Assembly (NCBI GenBank): GCA_014529385.2
Contig: CM043952.1
Coordinates: 156,254,057-156,318,056 of the forward strand
Origin: Adiantum capillus-veneris
Lineage: Eukaryota > Streptophyta > Polypodiopsida > Polypodiales > Pteridaceae
Length of the DNA: 64,000 nucleotides
Direction of reading: 5' to 3'
In this document: positions 23,998-35,970 of the stretch, in pieces
Layout of the letters: each line of letters begins with the position of its first letter
Numbering within the stretch: the first letter of the stretch is position 1
Program-made: the position numbers and the translations under genes
The notes under the pieces: generated by a model
Database searches by the model: none
What the model was told of the DNA's origin: nothing
Seen by the model: the letters and a program-made list of their open reading frames with translations, nothing else

Positions 23998-24528
23998 CGA
24001 AAACCTTAGGTTGGTGACCGAGACTAGTCCTTGAGGATTGGGATTTTTGGCTTGCCAAGAGTCTCGCTTTACATTTAGATAGGATCAGAGGGTGGAGGAC
24101 TCTCTAGGTCTTAGAGGGAGTATAGGAAGCGTGTCTCTGGCCTAGAACCTTTGACATAGGTAGAGGAGGTAGACTTAGGTAGTTTTAGGTAGTAGTCGAG
24201 TTCTAGAGTAGGAGTTGGAGTGGTAGAAGCGATGAGAGGAGAGCTTGAGAGTCCAGAGAGGCCAAAAAGCAACCAAAAACACCATTATCACCATTTCTTC
24301 ATGATAGGTAGGAGTAGAGTAAGTAGGACATCATGATTCAAGATCTTGAGCATCTCATGTATGTACACTTGCTTGGTAGAATCATTACAAGTTTGTAAAA
24401 GAAGCAAAAAGACGCAAAAGTATGTTTGAAAGCCTAATTGAAGTCCAAAAGTTACTGTGAGTGTTTCTGATAGATCTACAGAGCATCAGGAGCATTCCTG
24501 TCAGAAAAAACTTTAATTTTAAGCTAGG

Positions 24529-25481
24529 AGACATCCTACGCGTAGGATGTCTACAGGCTAATCTGGGAGGAATTTTGGGATTTTGAGTTGACCAGTGTGT
24601 TCAGGAGGTAGGGTTTACCTTAATTGCAGCTGGAAAGTGGAAATTTGGCCATATCTTGACAAGATAAGGCCAGATAGACTGAAATTGCTAGACATCCTAC
24701 CCATATAGTGTCAAAACATTATGTTGAGACCAAAACCATAAGATGGCTGCATGAGCATGTCTTCCATGATATTGATAGACATCCTACCCAAATAGTGCCA
24801 AAACATTATTTTGAGACCAAAACCATAAGATGGCTGCATGAGCATGTCTTGCATGATATATTGAGTGACTGAAAGGGGTTTCACCTCATCTGGGTAAGAA
24901 AATTGGGTTCAAAGCGGACTTTAGCACTTTTGACTGAAAAAGCAAAAACAGCTGAAAATTGGACTTTTGACATCCAAACCAAAATCTAAGCATACCACTG
25001 GGTTACTGACATCAAGAGGAAGCTGTGGGACAAATCTGGGGTCAAACAGACCAAAAAGACATCCTACGTTTAGCATGTCTTCTGAGTGATTTTGGACTCC
25101 AAACTGAATTCTGAGTATACCAAAGTGATCAGCAACTCCAGGAAAGCCTGGGCTTTGAGTTTTAAGCCATTCTGATGAAAAAGACATCCTACACGTAGGA
25201 TGTCTAATACAAGAAAAGGACGCCAGACTTTGACTTTGAGCATAGTAAGGTGTTATATAGCCTAAGGCAAGCCTCCTAGTCAATTTTGGTCCAATTTGGA
25301 CTTGATTAGACTGATCAATACCATCAACAGGCCGTCGGAATAGATTTTTGACTCATTGACCAGCTAATAGGTGTCCAAATCAAAAAGAAAAAGCAGCTGT
25401 AAGCTCAGCACAACAAGGGGAAACAACAGTGCAAAAATCCAGGCAAAACACAGCAGGAGACATCCTACGCGTAGGATGCCT
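24529..25481. repeat. Palindrome array 1 of gypsy-1 (core ACATCCTACGCGTAGGATGT)
   Basis: The perfect site at 24,529 and near-perfect sites at 25,182 and 25,458 are self-complementary over 24 bp with the outer bases AG..CT. The site at 25,057 has a degenerate right arm. In RNA each could form a 10-bp stem with a four-base loop or pair with a second molecule. Confidence 0.93.
24690..24864. repeat. 87-bp tandem duplication in the leader
   Basis: AGACATCCTACCCA.. ..ATGAGCATGTCTTCCATGAT is repeated from 24,777 with few changes. Each copy starts with the left arm of the palindrome (AGACATCCTAC) but lacks the right arm, and ends with AGCATGTCTT. Confidence 0.9.
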
Positions 25482-26071
25482 ATTGGGGCATACTGCAAAG
25501 AAAATTTGACCTGGCATAGAAAGTGAGATTCCATTTGGCTTAAGGGTTCCAGAACTTCTTTCATAAGTGAATTTGGACCTTATTTTCTCATTTGACGAAG
25601 CAAAGACTGAATTTAGACTTTTTCACGTAAATCGACCAACAATTGAGGGAAGTACTGTTTTAGATTAGCAAACCTAATCCAGAACATCAGCAGTGTATAA
25701 AATACAATAGTGGTTGAGATTAACTCTCCAGTTATACCAATCATTACTAAGATAACCTCTAGTAGATAAATGCTTTGATTCAATTGCCGAAATTAAAACG
25801 CTTGTGTACAGGTATATTCAGCAACAAAGCAATAAGTTGTGCAGAAACTGACCCATTGCAAGGTGAGTGGTTGAATTTGTGATAAATTGCATTGATAAGT
25901 TTGATGAATTTAAGATCAAGAAGATACATTGTTAGAGACTAGAAAGTGGCAGGTGACCAAGGTAGCTTAGTGTCCACCGAAGAGAGTGTAACTTAGGAAA
26001 GGCTAGATCCGCTAGCACCGATTATTGAGGAAGGTAGTGATACTGACACTTCGTCAGACAAATCTTTCTTC

Positions 26072-28549
26072 ATGATGGGTAGTCAACAGCTAGGAGGTTT
26101 CACCTATGATGGACCTATGCGAGGAGGAAGCACCTCCCAAAATCCTTTGAATGATTCCAGGCTCACGGTGATCTTCTTGGAGGGAACAAACTCGAGAGGA
26201 GCCCTAGTCTATTCTGACTATCGAGGCCGCAAGTGCATTTGTATTGAAGAGAGGCCAGCTCAAAGATTGGAGATAATCCGAGTCTATGATAATGGAGATA
26301 GATTCCGAAACGAAAAGGGGAACCACTATTTAATAGTTAGTAACCCTGAAGATTACAACAGATATGGAGATAACGTGGCGAAAGGGAAAATGGTTTCAGA
26401 AACTCAAGAACCACCACCAAACATTGATCGGCCCGGAGCTATTTTTATGGATGATAAGAAAACAACCAGGATTCCAAATTATAACGAGAACGTGGGAATC
26501 TACAAGCATGAGAGTGAGGGTATAGTCTCTTACTTTCGTAGCAAAGAACCATACGTAAACGAATTAAGCAAAGACAAGGTTCTTTACTTATTCTCTTACG
26601 AAACTGCTACATGAAAGGGCATAGTTTTTGTTGATAGATACGGGCGAGAATACCAACGTATTCTCCCAGAGGAAGTAGAAAGAGCAACAGATCCAGGAGC
26701 ATCAGCATATGCCCCTGAGGAAGTGCCTAGATCCGCCCACACCCCAAGCAAGTCAACGAATCCTTTTTCAGATGAGTATGACACTACCTCACATTCCACC
26801 CGACCGCAAGCATTCAACAACCAAGACCAACCAACAAACCAGTCATCATTGCAGGCATGGCTTAGACAGAGTGCAACAATGGAACCAGACTGAAACCGAT
26901 ATGGTTATCAAGCCGCACGAGGACTCACGGACTTGGAAAAACCACCACACTATTCAAGGTATCAAGCAGAGAGTAAGCCAAAGACACAAGGGTCGACAGA
27001 GCCTGGAGGACCACCCATAGAACGAGTTCGAAGAGAAGAACCACCTCCAGTGAGAACCGTTAGAAATTATGGCTTAGGAGCACCATTGGGAGAGGAACCA
27101 ACCTATTACAGAAGGCCTGAGGAGGTGTATCGACTTGGACGGGGTGATCCAATGATGAGGTTTGTAGACCATCGCATAATTAGACCTTCTCAAGTGCAAA
27201 AATGGGTAAACAAGAAATACACAGAAAACAGAGACCCAAGAGATCATGGAGGAGCCTTTGTGCGTGTAATTAGAGTCGAAGAGGTGTTAGATTTTCTCAC
27301 CCAATTTGCAGGGTTTGGACTAACCCTAGAGGATGATGCTGCCGCTTGGTTTGACTCTATAGAGCGTAGAGACTTTGAGTCGATGGAGGAAGTGTTTGAC
27401 GAGTTTATTGAGAAATTCTCTCTAAGGGGAATAGCTCATAGTACCATCTCACAGATCCACAAGTTCAAACAGAAAGATAGAGAATCTGTACGAAAGGCAG
27501 CCCTAAGACTAAAAAGATATGTTAAGTTCTGTCCTGTTGAAGAACTGCCAACTCAGTTCAGACTTATGCTGATATTCATCCAAGGACTAAGGAATGCAGA
27601 TCTCCAGAAAGACTTACATATGAAGAGGAGCACGGCGTTGAATGAGTTGACCAAGGAGGCTCTGTACCTTGTGGACAATTGTGCGGTCTACAAAGAAGGG
27701 GAGTTCAAGGACCTTGATGACGATTCGTCTTCACAGCAAAGTGGAAGAAGGTCTTCTAAGACAGCACCGAAAGGAGAAGTAGCGGTAAACCAGGATCAGC
27801 TCGTAGATGAAGTGCTAAAAAAGATCAACTTGTACGCCAAACCCCAGGCTAAACAGCCCAAGTGGTGTGCTATTGAACAAAAATGGACAAACCATGGGAC
27901 CGAGGAATGTTATTATAACGAGGGATATGTGAGAGAGAGACCTTCCGCTCCCCAAGATCCATTAGCTTCCCCTCAAGTTCCATCGATGCCCAGATATCAA
28001 GCAGGCAACTTACCAGGACCTGTAGGTGTAGAAAGACCACAACCGGTGTTGGGGCAACAACCACCCCTACCAGGAGTACGACCAGTTGGTATAAGATACA
28101 CACCAATGGTAACTGAATCAGAAGAAAAGGCTTTGGTGCCTATGCATGCATATTATGAAGATCCCAATGGATATGCGGCAAACCCCGTCTATTATCCACA
28201 GGAAGAACCCTCGACACCAGAACCATGGAGCATGATAGGGAATCAAGGACCACCAATTGCTGCACAGGCTGCACGAGAAGGAAGATATAGCTTAGATGAA
28301 CGAACACTGATGTTCATAGCCAATGGAGGCATGGGTGGACAGAGACATGCTTACCAGCAAAGAGGAGCTCAAGGAGCACCTCTCCAACCCAAGGGACCCT
28401 GTTACAAGTGTGGAGGAGACCATTGGCTGAGAGACTGTCCTCATGATGAAATCATTAGAGTTAATGTGTATTGCCCAGAATGTGGAATTACTCATTTGAT
28501 TCCCGATTGCCCTAAAAACCCGAGAAAAGGAGCAAAAAAACCACCTTGA
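26072..28549 (+). pseudogene. Gypsy-1 gag
   Basis: One frame from ATG 26,072 to TGA 28,547-28,549, with in-frame TGA stops at about 26,612 and 26,891, so it would be about 825 codons without them. The N-terminal part contains KGIVFVDRYGREY, matched by VLMVDKYGREYKL in gypsy-2. The middle part (about 27,290-27,690) is a retrotransposon gag domain: AAWFDSI..F..F.EKFSLRG..Q..KFKQK.ESV..A..R. Two zinc knuckles near 28,402 (CYKCGGDHWLRDC) and 28,471 (CPECGITHLIPDC) have CX2CX3HX4C spacing. Gag forms the virus-like particle and packages the RNA. pol begins in the -1 frame right after the stop. Confidence 0.92.
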
Positions 28550-28551
28550 AC

Positions 28552-29456
28552 ATGTTAGAAATAGTACCTTCCAGTGGAGGATTGAAAAATGAAACAATCA
28601 TACCTATCCAGGCGGTAACACGGGCCCAAGCCCAAAGAAGGACGAACGAACCCATAATTGAAGAACCAAAAACCGACGCTCAAAGTTCAGAAACGAAAAA
28701 TCAGAGAAGCACTTGGAAAGCTAGAAATGCGCGTAGGAAAGCCAGGAAAGAACGAGAGCAAACGGCTCTATCCGAGGAGTTGAAACATACAAAGAACAGA
28801 TTGGAGCGGTTAGAGGATCTATCTAGTTTAAGCTCACACACCACAGCACCCATAGCACCCAAGGAAATAGCAGAGCCCAAAAGTGCAGGATCAAGAGGAT
28901 CGGTACTGGAAGACAAGGTAACGAGTAGTTGGATGCACTGCTAAAAGCTTATGAAGCTCGACTTAAAAAGAACCAAACCCAGGTGCAAAGGTGGATGACT
29001 TATCCATATGCAGAAATAGAAAAACAGAGGTTGGATATGTGTAGAAAGATAATCGAGACGGCTCAATCATTGATGGAAGAACCGTTGGGTAAAACTGCAA
29101 ATTGTCATGAAGCACCAACTCCAACCCCTATCCAACCAACATTAGAGAAACATGAGGAAACAAAGGAAAGACTCACTAATGACTATGAGTCCAGAGGAGA
29201 GCCTATCATAGTGCCAAATACCACCGATGGGGCAAGTGACGGGTTCCAGCCTAAAATATTAGCAGAAATGGGTAAGGACAGTAACGGTCTAGATGATCTG
29301 TGGAAGAAAATCCGTGAGGCCAACGAGGCTGATAGGACGAGTAACCATATGAATAGCACGAGAAAAGAAAAGAATGTGATCTTACCTCCTATTGAAGAAT
29401 TTGAGACAAGATCGCAGATGGACTTTGAGATACATTCACAAGGGGGAGACCAATGA
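28552..29456 (+). pseudogene. Gypsy-1 pol N-terminal extension
   Basis: Basic and coiled-coil-prone segment (TWKARNARRKARKEREQ, ELKHTKNRLERLEDL), then KAYEARLKKNQTQ..W..YPYAEIEKQRL. The latter is matched in gypsy-2 by KAYEARLKPNQTQEDRWLTY. Function unknown; it lies between gag and the protease. It has an internal frameshift near 28,930 and a stop at 29,454. Confidence 0.8.
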
Positions 29457-29829
29457 TCTATTAGTTTGGGGCATAGCCAACCAAACTCTTTGAGAACTTT
29501 ACCCTCTTACCTGGGAGAGTACGAAGCTAAGTCCGAAGTGAGAGCAATCCCATCTCAAAGACTTTCTTCTAACAAGGTATTGGATTCACAAGGATTGATT
29601 GAGTTGTTATCCACCCCTATGGCATGCACAATCACGTTAGCAGAACTCCTAAGGTTAAGGCCAAACATGTGGACCACAGTAGGAAAATGCCTAGAAAAAT
29701 TTGGAGTGAAAGACCCCACCTTGAAGCTACAAGAAGCGATCAGGGAGTTGGACAGGCCTAATCTAAACACTAGGCCAATACCATTGAATAAGGTTGGAGA
29801 ATATTGCGAGGGAGAAGACGGAAAAACCA

Positions 29830-30200
29830 CGCTACTGGTAGAATTCCAAGGAGTAGTTTCCAAGGCTATTCTTGACAGTGGAGCGGGAGTTGCTATCGCC
29901 ACCAAGGAAATCTGGAAAAAATGGGGAAAACCAGCTTTGAGGGCTACCAGAATGAAACTGCAATTGGCAGATGGGTTCATGGAAAAGCCTCTAGGACTCT
30001 TAGAAAAAGTAATTGTCACTTCATGCAGAATCGATTATGAGCATGCATTTGCAATAGTCGATTTCGACAAAAAGAACAATTATGAGATCATCTTGGGACG
30101 ACCATTTATGCGACAACTGAAGATGGTTCAAGATTGGGGTTATGACCACATATACCTCAGACATGGTGAGACAACAACTAAAATACACCTGAAAGACCAT
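29830..30200 (+). pseudogene. Gypsy-1 protease 1 (retropepsin)
   Basis: Within the frame 29,466-30,932. The active-site motif AILDSGAGVAIA is at 29,868-29,903 (Asp codon 29,874), with a downstream ILGRPFM flap/hydrophobic motif near 30,090. This matches the aspartic protease usually found between gag and RT, which cuts the polyprotein as a dimer. After it comes an acidic linker and then a basic segment rich in Arg/Lys up to the stop at 30,930. Confidence 0.85.
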
Positions 30201-31070
30201 AGTTACAAAGATGTGAACCAAACACTTGTGGAAGAGTTTGATTCGGCTACAGTAGCAGGATCAGAACTACCATCATGGTTAGGGCAACCAAAAGAGCTAT
30301 GGATGTGCGGAGCTTCACATTGTGGACGCTTAAGAAGAGAGGATTGTGTCTTAGAAAGAGCAATTGAGGACAAGGAGTACATTCTGGAACCTTTCCCTGA
30401 AGATGCCTTGGAACCTCTAGAATGGGAACACATACTAGCAACATTGGATGTCTGTACCATTACCGACAGTCCAACAACAAAATTTTGTGATAAGGATGGC
30501 TATGATGTGCTACCCTATTACATGGTAAGCGTTGTACCAGCAAAAGAAACGGTAGAACCTCTAGAACAAGAAGAGTTTTACAAATCCTCTGAACATTTGG
30601 AAGTAATTGATGATGCAGATAATGAGTGTTCAGACACCTCAAGTGAGCGTGGAAATGAAGCCGAGAATATCAAGTTTTATGATTTTGCTAACCAACACCC
30701 TAGACGCCAAGAACGCTATAGGAGGAAACAAGCAGAAAACAAAGCGAGAGAGAACCTGATGCCCAGGATAAAAGGTAAAACTCACTATTTGAAACTTGTA
30801 AAAGCACAGGATTGTGTGAAAGATCAAATATCAAGAAAATTCTCAAAAAATCGAAAAGAAAGAACACGAGAGGAAACAAAACAGGTACGAAAAGCTAAAA
30901 CCGAAACAAAATCACAAGAATCTGAAAAATAAAAAAGAGAAACAACAAAAGACCAAGAGTGGACCAAACTGGAGCGTAAACACAAATACCAAGAACTGAA
31001 ACGGTCTCTGAGAGAGATATGGACTACAGAAGAAGATAGTGATGGTAAAGGGGAGTCAAAAAAGGGGAGC

Positions 31071-32513
31071 ATGAACGTATCATCACACTATCGAAAGTTT
31101 ACTATCCAGGAAAGAAAAATCATCATGACACCACCAATCAGGGAGAGAACCAACCAAAAATCTTACGATGGGCCTGAAAATGCAAAAAAGATAGACCTCG
31201 CAGAACCAGGTGAAAAGCCTCAGCCGGTCTATATAGCTAACGATTTAGAGCCTGAGGAGGAAGTGCAGCTAACACAACTTCTCAAGAAGTATAAATATGT
31301 GTTCGCTTGGTCCTATAAAGACCTCAAAGGAGTTGATCCATTGATATGCCAACATACAATTCCTTTGAAATCGTATGCAAAACCTAGCAGACAACGTCCT
31401 TATACATATAATGACACATTTGCTAAACGAATCAAAGAGGAGATTGATAAACTGATGGAAGCTGAATTCATCTATGAAATCAAACATACAGATTGGGTGT
31501 CACCCATTGTGGTAGTTCCCAAAAAGAATGGAAAATTGCGAGTGTGTGTAAACCTCAAAAAGGTGAATGCAGCAACCATAAGGGATAATTATCCCTTGCC
31601 AATCACAGAACATGTCCTTGAGCGAGTGGCCAAGAAACGGGCTTATTCCTTTCTGGATGGGTTTTCAGGATACAACCAACTGGAAATAGCAAGGGAAGAT
31701 TAACACAAAACAGTGTTTGCCACAGAATGGGGGATTTATGCGTATCGAGTTATGCCATTTGGCTTAACTAATGCACCAGCCACTTTCCAAAGGTTAATGA
31801 CTCACGCATTCAAGGAATACCTAAGAATATTCTTAGAAATTTACATGGATGACCTGTGTGTACACTCTCTTCTGCGAGAGGAACATATCGGCCATTTACA
31901 AAAGGTCTTTGAAAAGTGCAGGACATATCGAATCTGCCTTAACCTGGAAAAGTGTGTATTTATGGTTAAGCAAGGACGAATCTTAGGACACCTTGTCTCA
32001 AGAAATGGCATAACCACAGACCTAGAAAAATTCAAAGTCATTGTAGACCTGCCCAGGCCTACTAATGCGAAACAAGTGCAATCCTTCATGGGACACTTCG
32101 GATATTATCAAAGATTCATATACATGTATGCGGTTATCGCACAACCTCTGTATCGTTTGCTAGTCAATTTCGAGTGGACCGAGGAGTGTGAAACTTCATT
32201 CCAAAAGCTGAAGGAAAACCTTATATCAGCACCTGTACTAAGGGCACCAGATTGGGAAAAGATATTCTATGTGCACATTGATGCTTCAGCATATGCCATT
32301 GGAAGTATTCTAGCTCAACCTGGAGACGGAACAATGGATTTTTCGGTTTGCTATGCGAGCCGACAGTTACACAGTGCAGAAAAGAACTACACAACCACCG
32401 AGAGGGAAGGGTTAGGAATGATTTATGCTGTAAAGAAATTTCGGCATTATTTGCTTGCAAACAAATTTGTGTTCTTCACAGATCATCAAGCTCCTTTTGT
32501 ACCTAGTAAATAA
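31071..32513 (+). pseudogene. Gypsy-1 reverse transcriptase and RNase H
   Basis: RT motifs in order: WVSPIVVVPKKNGKLRVCVN (31,495), YPLP, FSGYNQ, VMPFGLTNAPATFQ, and the catalytic YMDD at 31,842-31,853, then LGHLVS. Its in-frame TAA at 31,701 lies between the FSGYNQ and FGLTNAP motifs. RNase H follows: HIDASAYAIG (Asp at 32,280), YTTTEREGLGMIYAVKKFRH, FTDHQA. The frame is lost near 32,490 and the next motif (YLVNKPC, HLRADHLSRI) is read in the other frame. The RT copies element RNA to DNA and RNase H removes the template. Confidence 0.93.
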
Positions 32514-32699
32514 ACCTTGCAATACAGAGAGAATCGTACACTGGTTTATTATATTGATAGAATTTGACTTCACGGTGGTGGTCAAAAAGGGTAAAACCCA
32601 TCTACGAGCAGATCATCTTTCGAGGATACACAACGGGGAAGCTCCTGAAGGAGTAGATGATGACATACCAGATGCTTACCTTTTCAACATTGAAATGGT

Positions 32700-33045
32700 A
32701 TCCAAATGGTCTCAGGAAATTGTTAGCATTCTTTCCTTCGGAAGTGAGTTTGATAATACGGAATGCAGATCCAAATAGCAAACAATTCGACAAACAAAAA
32801 ACTTCCAGTTGATAGCAGGACGGCTGTATCATCTTGAATCGGACCTAATCCTACGATTATGTATAAATCTGGAAGAATTTGAGTGCTACCTTGAAGAGGC
32901 ACATGTACAGGGTTGTGCATTTCATTGTTCAACAGTGAAAACACACCAGAGATTGAAACAGTTAGGGGTTTATTGGCCAACTATGTATGCGGACATACAT
33001 TCCTATGTTACCAATTGTACTATATGTAGTGCCAAACGACCAGTG
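32700..33045 (+). pseudogene. Gypsy-1 first HHCC module (duplicated integrase zinc-binding unit)
   Basis: Reads WSQEIVSIL.., stop at 32,776, NFQLIAGRLYHLESDLILRL, then EEAHVQGCAFH (two His) and GVYWPTMYADIHSYVTNCTI followed by CSAKR (two Cys). This is a complete H2C2 zinc-binding unit with its upstream linker. It is followed by a second unit of the same layout (WSQYIIDFL.., FQLIGNQLYKRGKDNQLRIC). The second unit is the one joined to the integrase core. An extra tandem copy of this module is not usual in Ty3/gypsy pol. Confidence 0.82.
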
Positions 33046-33084
33046 GATCACGCAACTATGTTTCAGGTAAACATAGCACCTGCA

Positions 33085-34449
33085 TGGAGTCAATATATCA
33101 TTGACTTCTTAACCACCAGGACGTACCCTAAGAACATCACGAGAGCACGGGAAAAAGCTATAGAGCTGGGAGCTCGTGACTTTCAGTTAATTGGGAATCA
33201 ACTCTATAAGCGGGGAAAGGACAATCAACTTAGAATCTGTGCTAGTGAAAGCGAATACCTGTTGATTCTAGAACATGCACATAGCGGAATAAGTGGAGGC
33301 CATTTTTCGGGCGATAAGACAACAAAAATTGTCTTAACCGCAGGAATTTGGTGGCCTACATTGCACATGGATGCCGAAGAATTTGTAAAGCGTTGTGATG
33401 CATGTCAACGTACCAAGATGCCAATAAAAAGAGATGAGATGCCACTATGGCCAATGATGGGAGCAAGAGCATTTGCAAAGTGGGGAATTGATTTTGTGGG
33501 ACCTATCTCACCCCCTGCATATCGCACCCATACCCAATATATCATTGTGGCTACGGACTATCTCACAAAATGGGTCGAAGCCAAAGCAACACAAAAAGCT
33601 CATGCACGCACCACGGTACAATTTTTGTATGAGAATGTTTTTGTACGTTACGGGTTACCAATAGAAATTGTCAGTGACCGTGGAACACATTTTCTCAATG
33701 AAGTCATTGAATATCTACTAGAGGAATTCATGGTCATACATAGGAAATCCGCACCATACCATCCACAGGCCAATGGGAAAGCTGAGGCCACAAATAAAAC
33801 ACTATGCACGGTTCTCACTAAAATAGTGTCCGAATCACGAACAGATTGGGATCAACAGGTACACTCAACACTATGGGCATACAGGGTAGCTTACAAAACA
33901 TCAATAGGAACAACACCATACAACATGGTATTTGGGCTACATGCTATACTACCCATAGAGTTTTTAATCCCAACTCTACGAGTAGCAAAAAGCTTGGAAT
34001 GGACAGGACATGAGCTCTCTTCAAGGATTGATGATCTGGAAAAGCTAGATGAACTCCGCTTACGGGCTGTCGCATCAATCTATGCTAAAAAGAGAAGACA
34101 AAAGGAATTTTTTGACAAACATGTGCGTACCAAAGAGTTCAAAACAGGTGATTATGTAATTGTTTATACCTTGAAACAACATGCCAAAAAACTTAAAAAG
34201 CGAGGGATGGGACCATTTGTGATTAGTGATCTATCACAAAGTGGAGCTGTCAAGCTTGCTACATTAGCAGGTGAAGAAATGCCAAACTGGATTAGTGGAT
34301 GTCGACTGAAGAGGTATCATCTACCACTCACACAGGAGATGCTCCAACAAATTCATCAAGGAAAACAAAGAATGAATGAAAAACAGAGAGTACGGGAGGA
34401 AGCTCAAGCCGAAGCACAAGAACGCATCGCAAAAATATGGCTTCTGTGA
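33085..34449 (+). pseudogene. Gypsy-1 integrase
   Basis: The zinc-binding unit HAHSGISGGHF..IWWPTLHMDAEEFVKRCDAC is followed by the DDE core: WGIDFVGP (Asp 33,490), VSDRGTHF (Asp 33,676) and NGKAEATNK (Glu 33,784), spacing D-x61-D-x35-E. The C-terminal part includes KTGDYVIVY and the GPFVI..L..GAVKL beta-rich domain of gypsy integrases. I see no chromodomain. The frame is open from 32,809 to TGA 34,447. It inserts the cDNA into host DNA. Confidence 0.93.
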
Positions 34450-34473
34450 CAACAACAACAAAGTGGACCACCA

Positions 34474-35031
34474 TTGAGAATCAATGCCATTCGACTGACG
34501 AAGTTGAAGGAGGAAACAGTGGAGCCAATAATTATAGTCAAAGTGGGTAGCAATCAAGTTGAATCAACAACATTGCTTGATTCGGGTGCTCAAGCAAATT
34601 TGATCTCTTACGGATTATACCAACAGCTCAAAGTCACAGATCAACTTCATCCTACTCCCCAAGTGCTGGAAAGTAGCACATCACACCCATTAAAAACATT
34701 GGGATGGACTATATTGCATGTACAAATACATCAATATAATTATCCACACAAAGTCTATGTGGTGACAGATGAAAGCACACAACACTCCATGATGCTAGGG
34801 CAACCTTGGCAAAAAGTATACAATGTGCACATAGATTGGAAAGCAAAGGCAGTCAAAATTCAGCACAAACATGAACAACAGATGATAGCTTTTGCTCAGC
34901 AATACCATTATGATCAACTGCAAGCCATGAAATCACTGGAAACAAAGCCAAAGGCACAAATACCATCAAAGAAAAACCAGAAACCCGAGTCCAAAAATCA
35001 GGAAAAAGCCAACCATACTACTTACAGATAG
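34474..35031 (+). pseudogene. Gypsy-1 second retropepsin-like domain, after integrase
   Basis: In the same frame as the integrase, after one stop (34,447) and a Gln-rich link. The sequence STTLLDSGAQANLIS puts the active-site Asp at 34,579. About 70 residues later comes MMLGQPWQKVYNVHIDW, the hydrophobic-hydrophobic-Gly motif and following strand of retropepsins. VKVG..VEST before it fits the first strands. It differs from PR1 (DSGAGVAIA, ILGRPFM), so it is not a simple recent copy. Retropepsins normally lie before RT; one after integrase is unusual. Whether it was a working protease or a dUTPase-like or adaptor role is unknown. Confidence 0.82.
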
Positions 35032-35601
35032 ATGAAGTCACCGGCCACAATGAAAAAATCTAGGCTACCAAAACAAGGTAAACAAGTATGGATGCGGAAG
35101 GATAGAAATGCAATGGCGGCAAAACAACAATGTAACAAACGGATTCCAACAAAGCAGACGGTTCAACCCCAAACCAAGGGCATAAAACGAATGTGGATCC
35201 CAAAGAAAATCCTTAGCTATAACCCAAATTTCACTCACATTTGGATACCAAAGCCAAAGCAACTACCTACAGTACAAGCAACAATGGACAGCAGATAGCT
35301 GCATTTCAAAAAGGAGAACCGACATATGTGGATGCCGATGAAAGACAATTGAGTGGCAAACAAGAAAGAGTCAAAAAATCTACAAAAAAAGGCAGCAACA
35401 AAATACCAATGGAAAGTCAAGGTCATAAGGCCCATAGCCATTACATCCAAGCCTATTCTATCCTTAGACACAGCTACGACTCCATCAACAGTGTCGGCAA
35501 ACCAATTGCTTCTTGCCAAAAAGACAATTAAACAGAGAGCAGTAGAGTTACAGCTGTTACTTGCAAAGAAAGCAGGAAACCTCGACGGCGAATGCCAATA
35601 A
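35032..35601 (+). pseudogene. Basic tail after the second protease
   Basis: Continues in frame through stops at 35,029, 35,296 and about 35,350. Rich in Lys and Gln, with three or four repeats of the form WxxK (QVWMRK, RMWIPK, HIWIPK, HMWMPM). No family recognised. It could be a nucleic-acid-binding tail of the pol protein. Confidence 0.5.
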
Positions 35602-35970
35602 GCATCTTGCTTATTCCCTTCTCTTGCACAGCATTAATTTTTCCATGCATTGACCGAGTATGCATAAAGTAGGGCCCCATTAATCGGCCAAGAATTAGCA
35701 CAACTTTTTCAACCTATGCACGACACATACTCCGAGGCGAAACCTTGTTGTCCGGGAGGACTCCGGCTAGGAGGGGGGGGAGGCATTCTAGAGGCAATCT
35801 CAAATGCGGAACCAATGACAGAAACAACAAAAAAGGGCATGATTTTCGACTATTTTAAGGGTTGTTGTTTGATTGCAAAATTTTCTGGAGTAACCCAAGT
35901 ATATATGCCCTTATACAGCATGAATCTACAAGTATATGGGGCCAAACGCCAAATCAAGCCCCTAGGTGTG

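Larger units (their letters stand above)
23998..26071 (+). promoter_or_regulatory. Gypsy-1 5' leader
   Basis: About 2 kb between the PBS and the gag start with no coding frame. It contains palindromes at 24,529-24,552 (perfect, 24 bp), 25,057-25,080 (degenerate), 25,182-25,205 (one mismatch) and 25,458-25,481 (one mismatch), plus two half-type sites in an 87-bp duplication. Some units share AT(T)CTGATGAAAAAGACATCC with the second leader at 38,230. Confidence 0.85.
28552..35601 (+). pseudogene. Gypsy-1 pol region (whole)
   Basis: Starts with MLEIVPSS..VTRAQAQ in the -1 frame relative to gag. A 1-bp loss near 28,930 (compared with gypsy-2) shifts the frame. Then one frame runs from 28,929 to about 32,490 with stops at 29,454, 30,930 and 31,701. 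A frameshift follows near 32,490, and a second single frame runs to 35,601 with stops at 32,776, 34,447, 35,029, 35,296 and near 35,350. The ancestral polyprotein probably ran PR1-RT-RH-HHCC-HHCC-IN-PR2-basic tail. Most broken codons are single substitutions, consistent with decay after insertion. Confidence 0.88.

Noticed and set aside
26596-26820. Antisense frames over gag, pol and ORF3
   Set aside because: They lie opposite to recognised retroelement coding sequence and show no motifs of their own.
33060-33280. Archaeal-type second RNase H as in Tat/Ogre elements
   Set aside because: No DEDD-type pattern was seen. The segment aligns as a linker duplicated together with the HHCC module.
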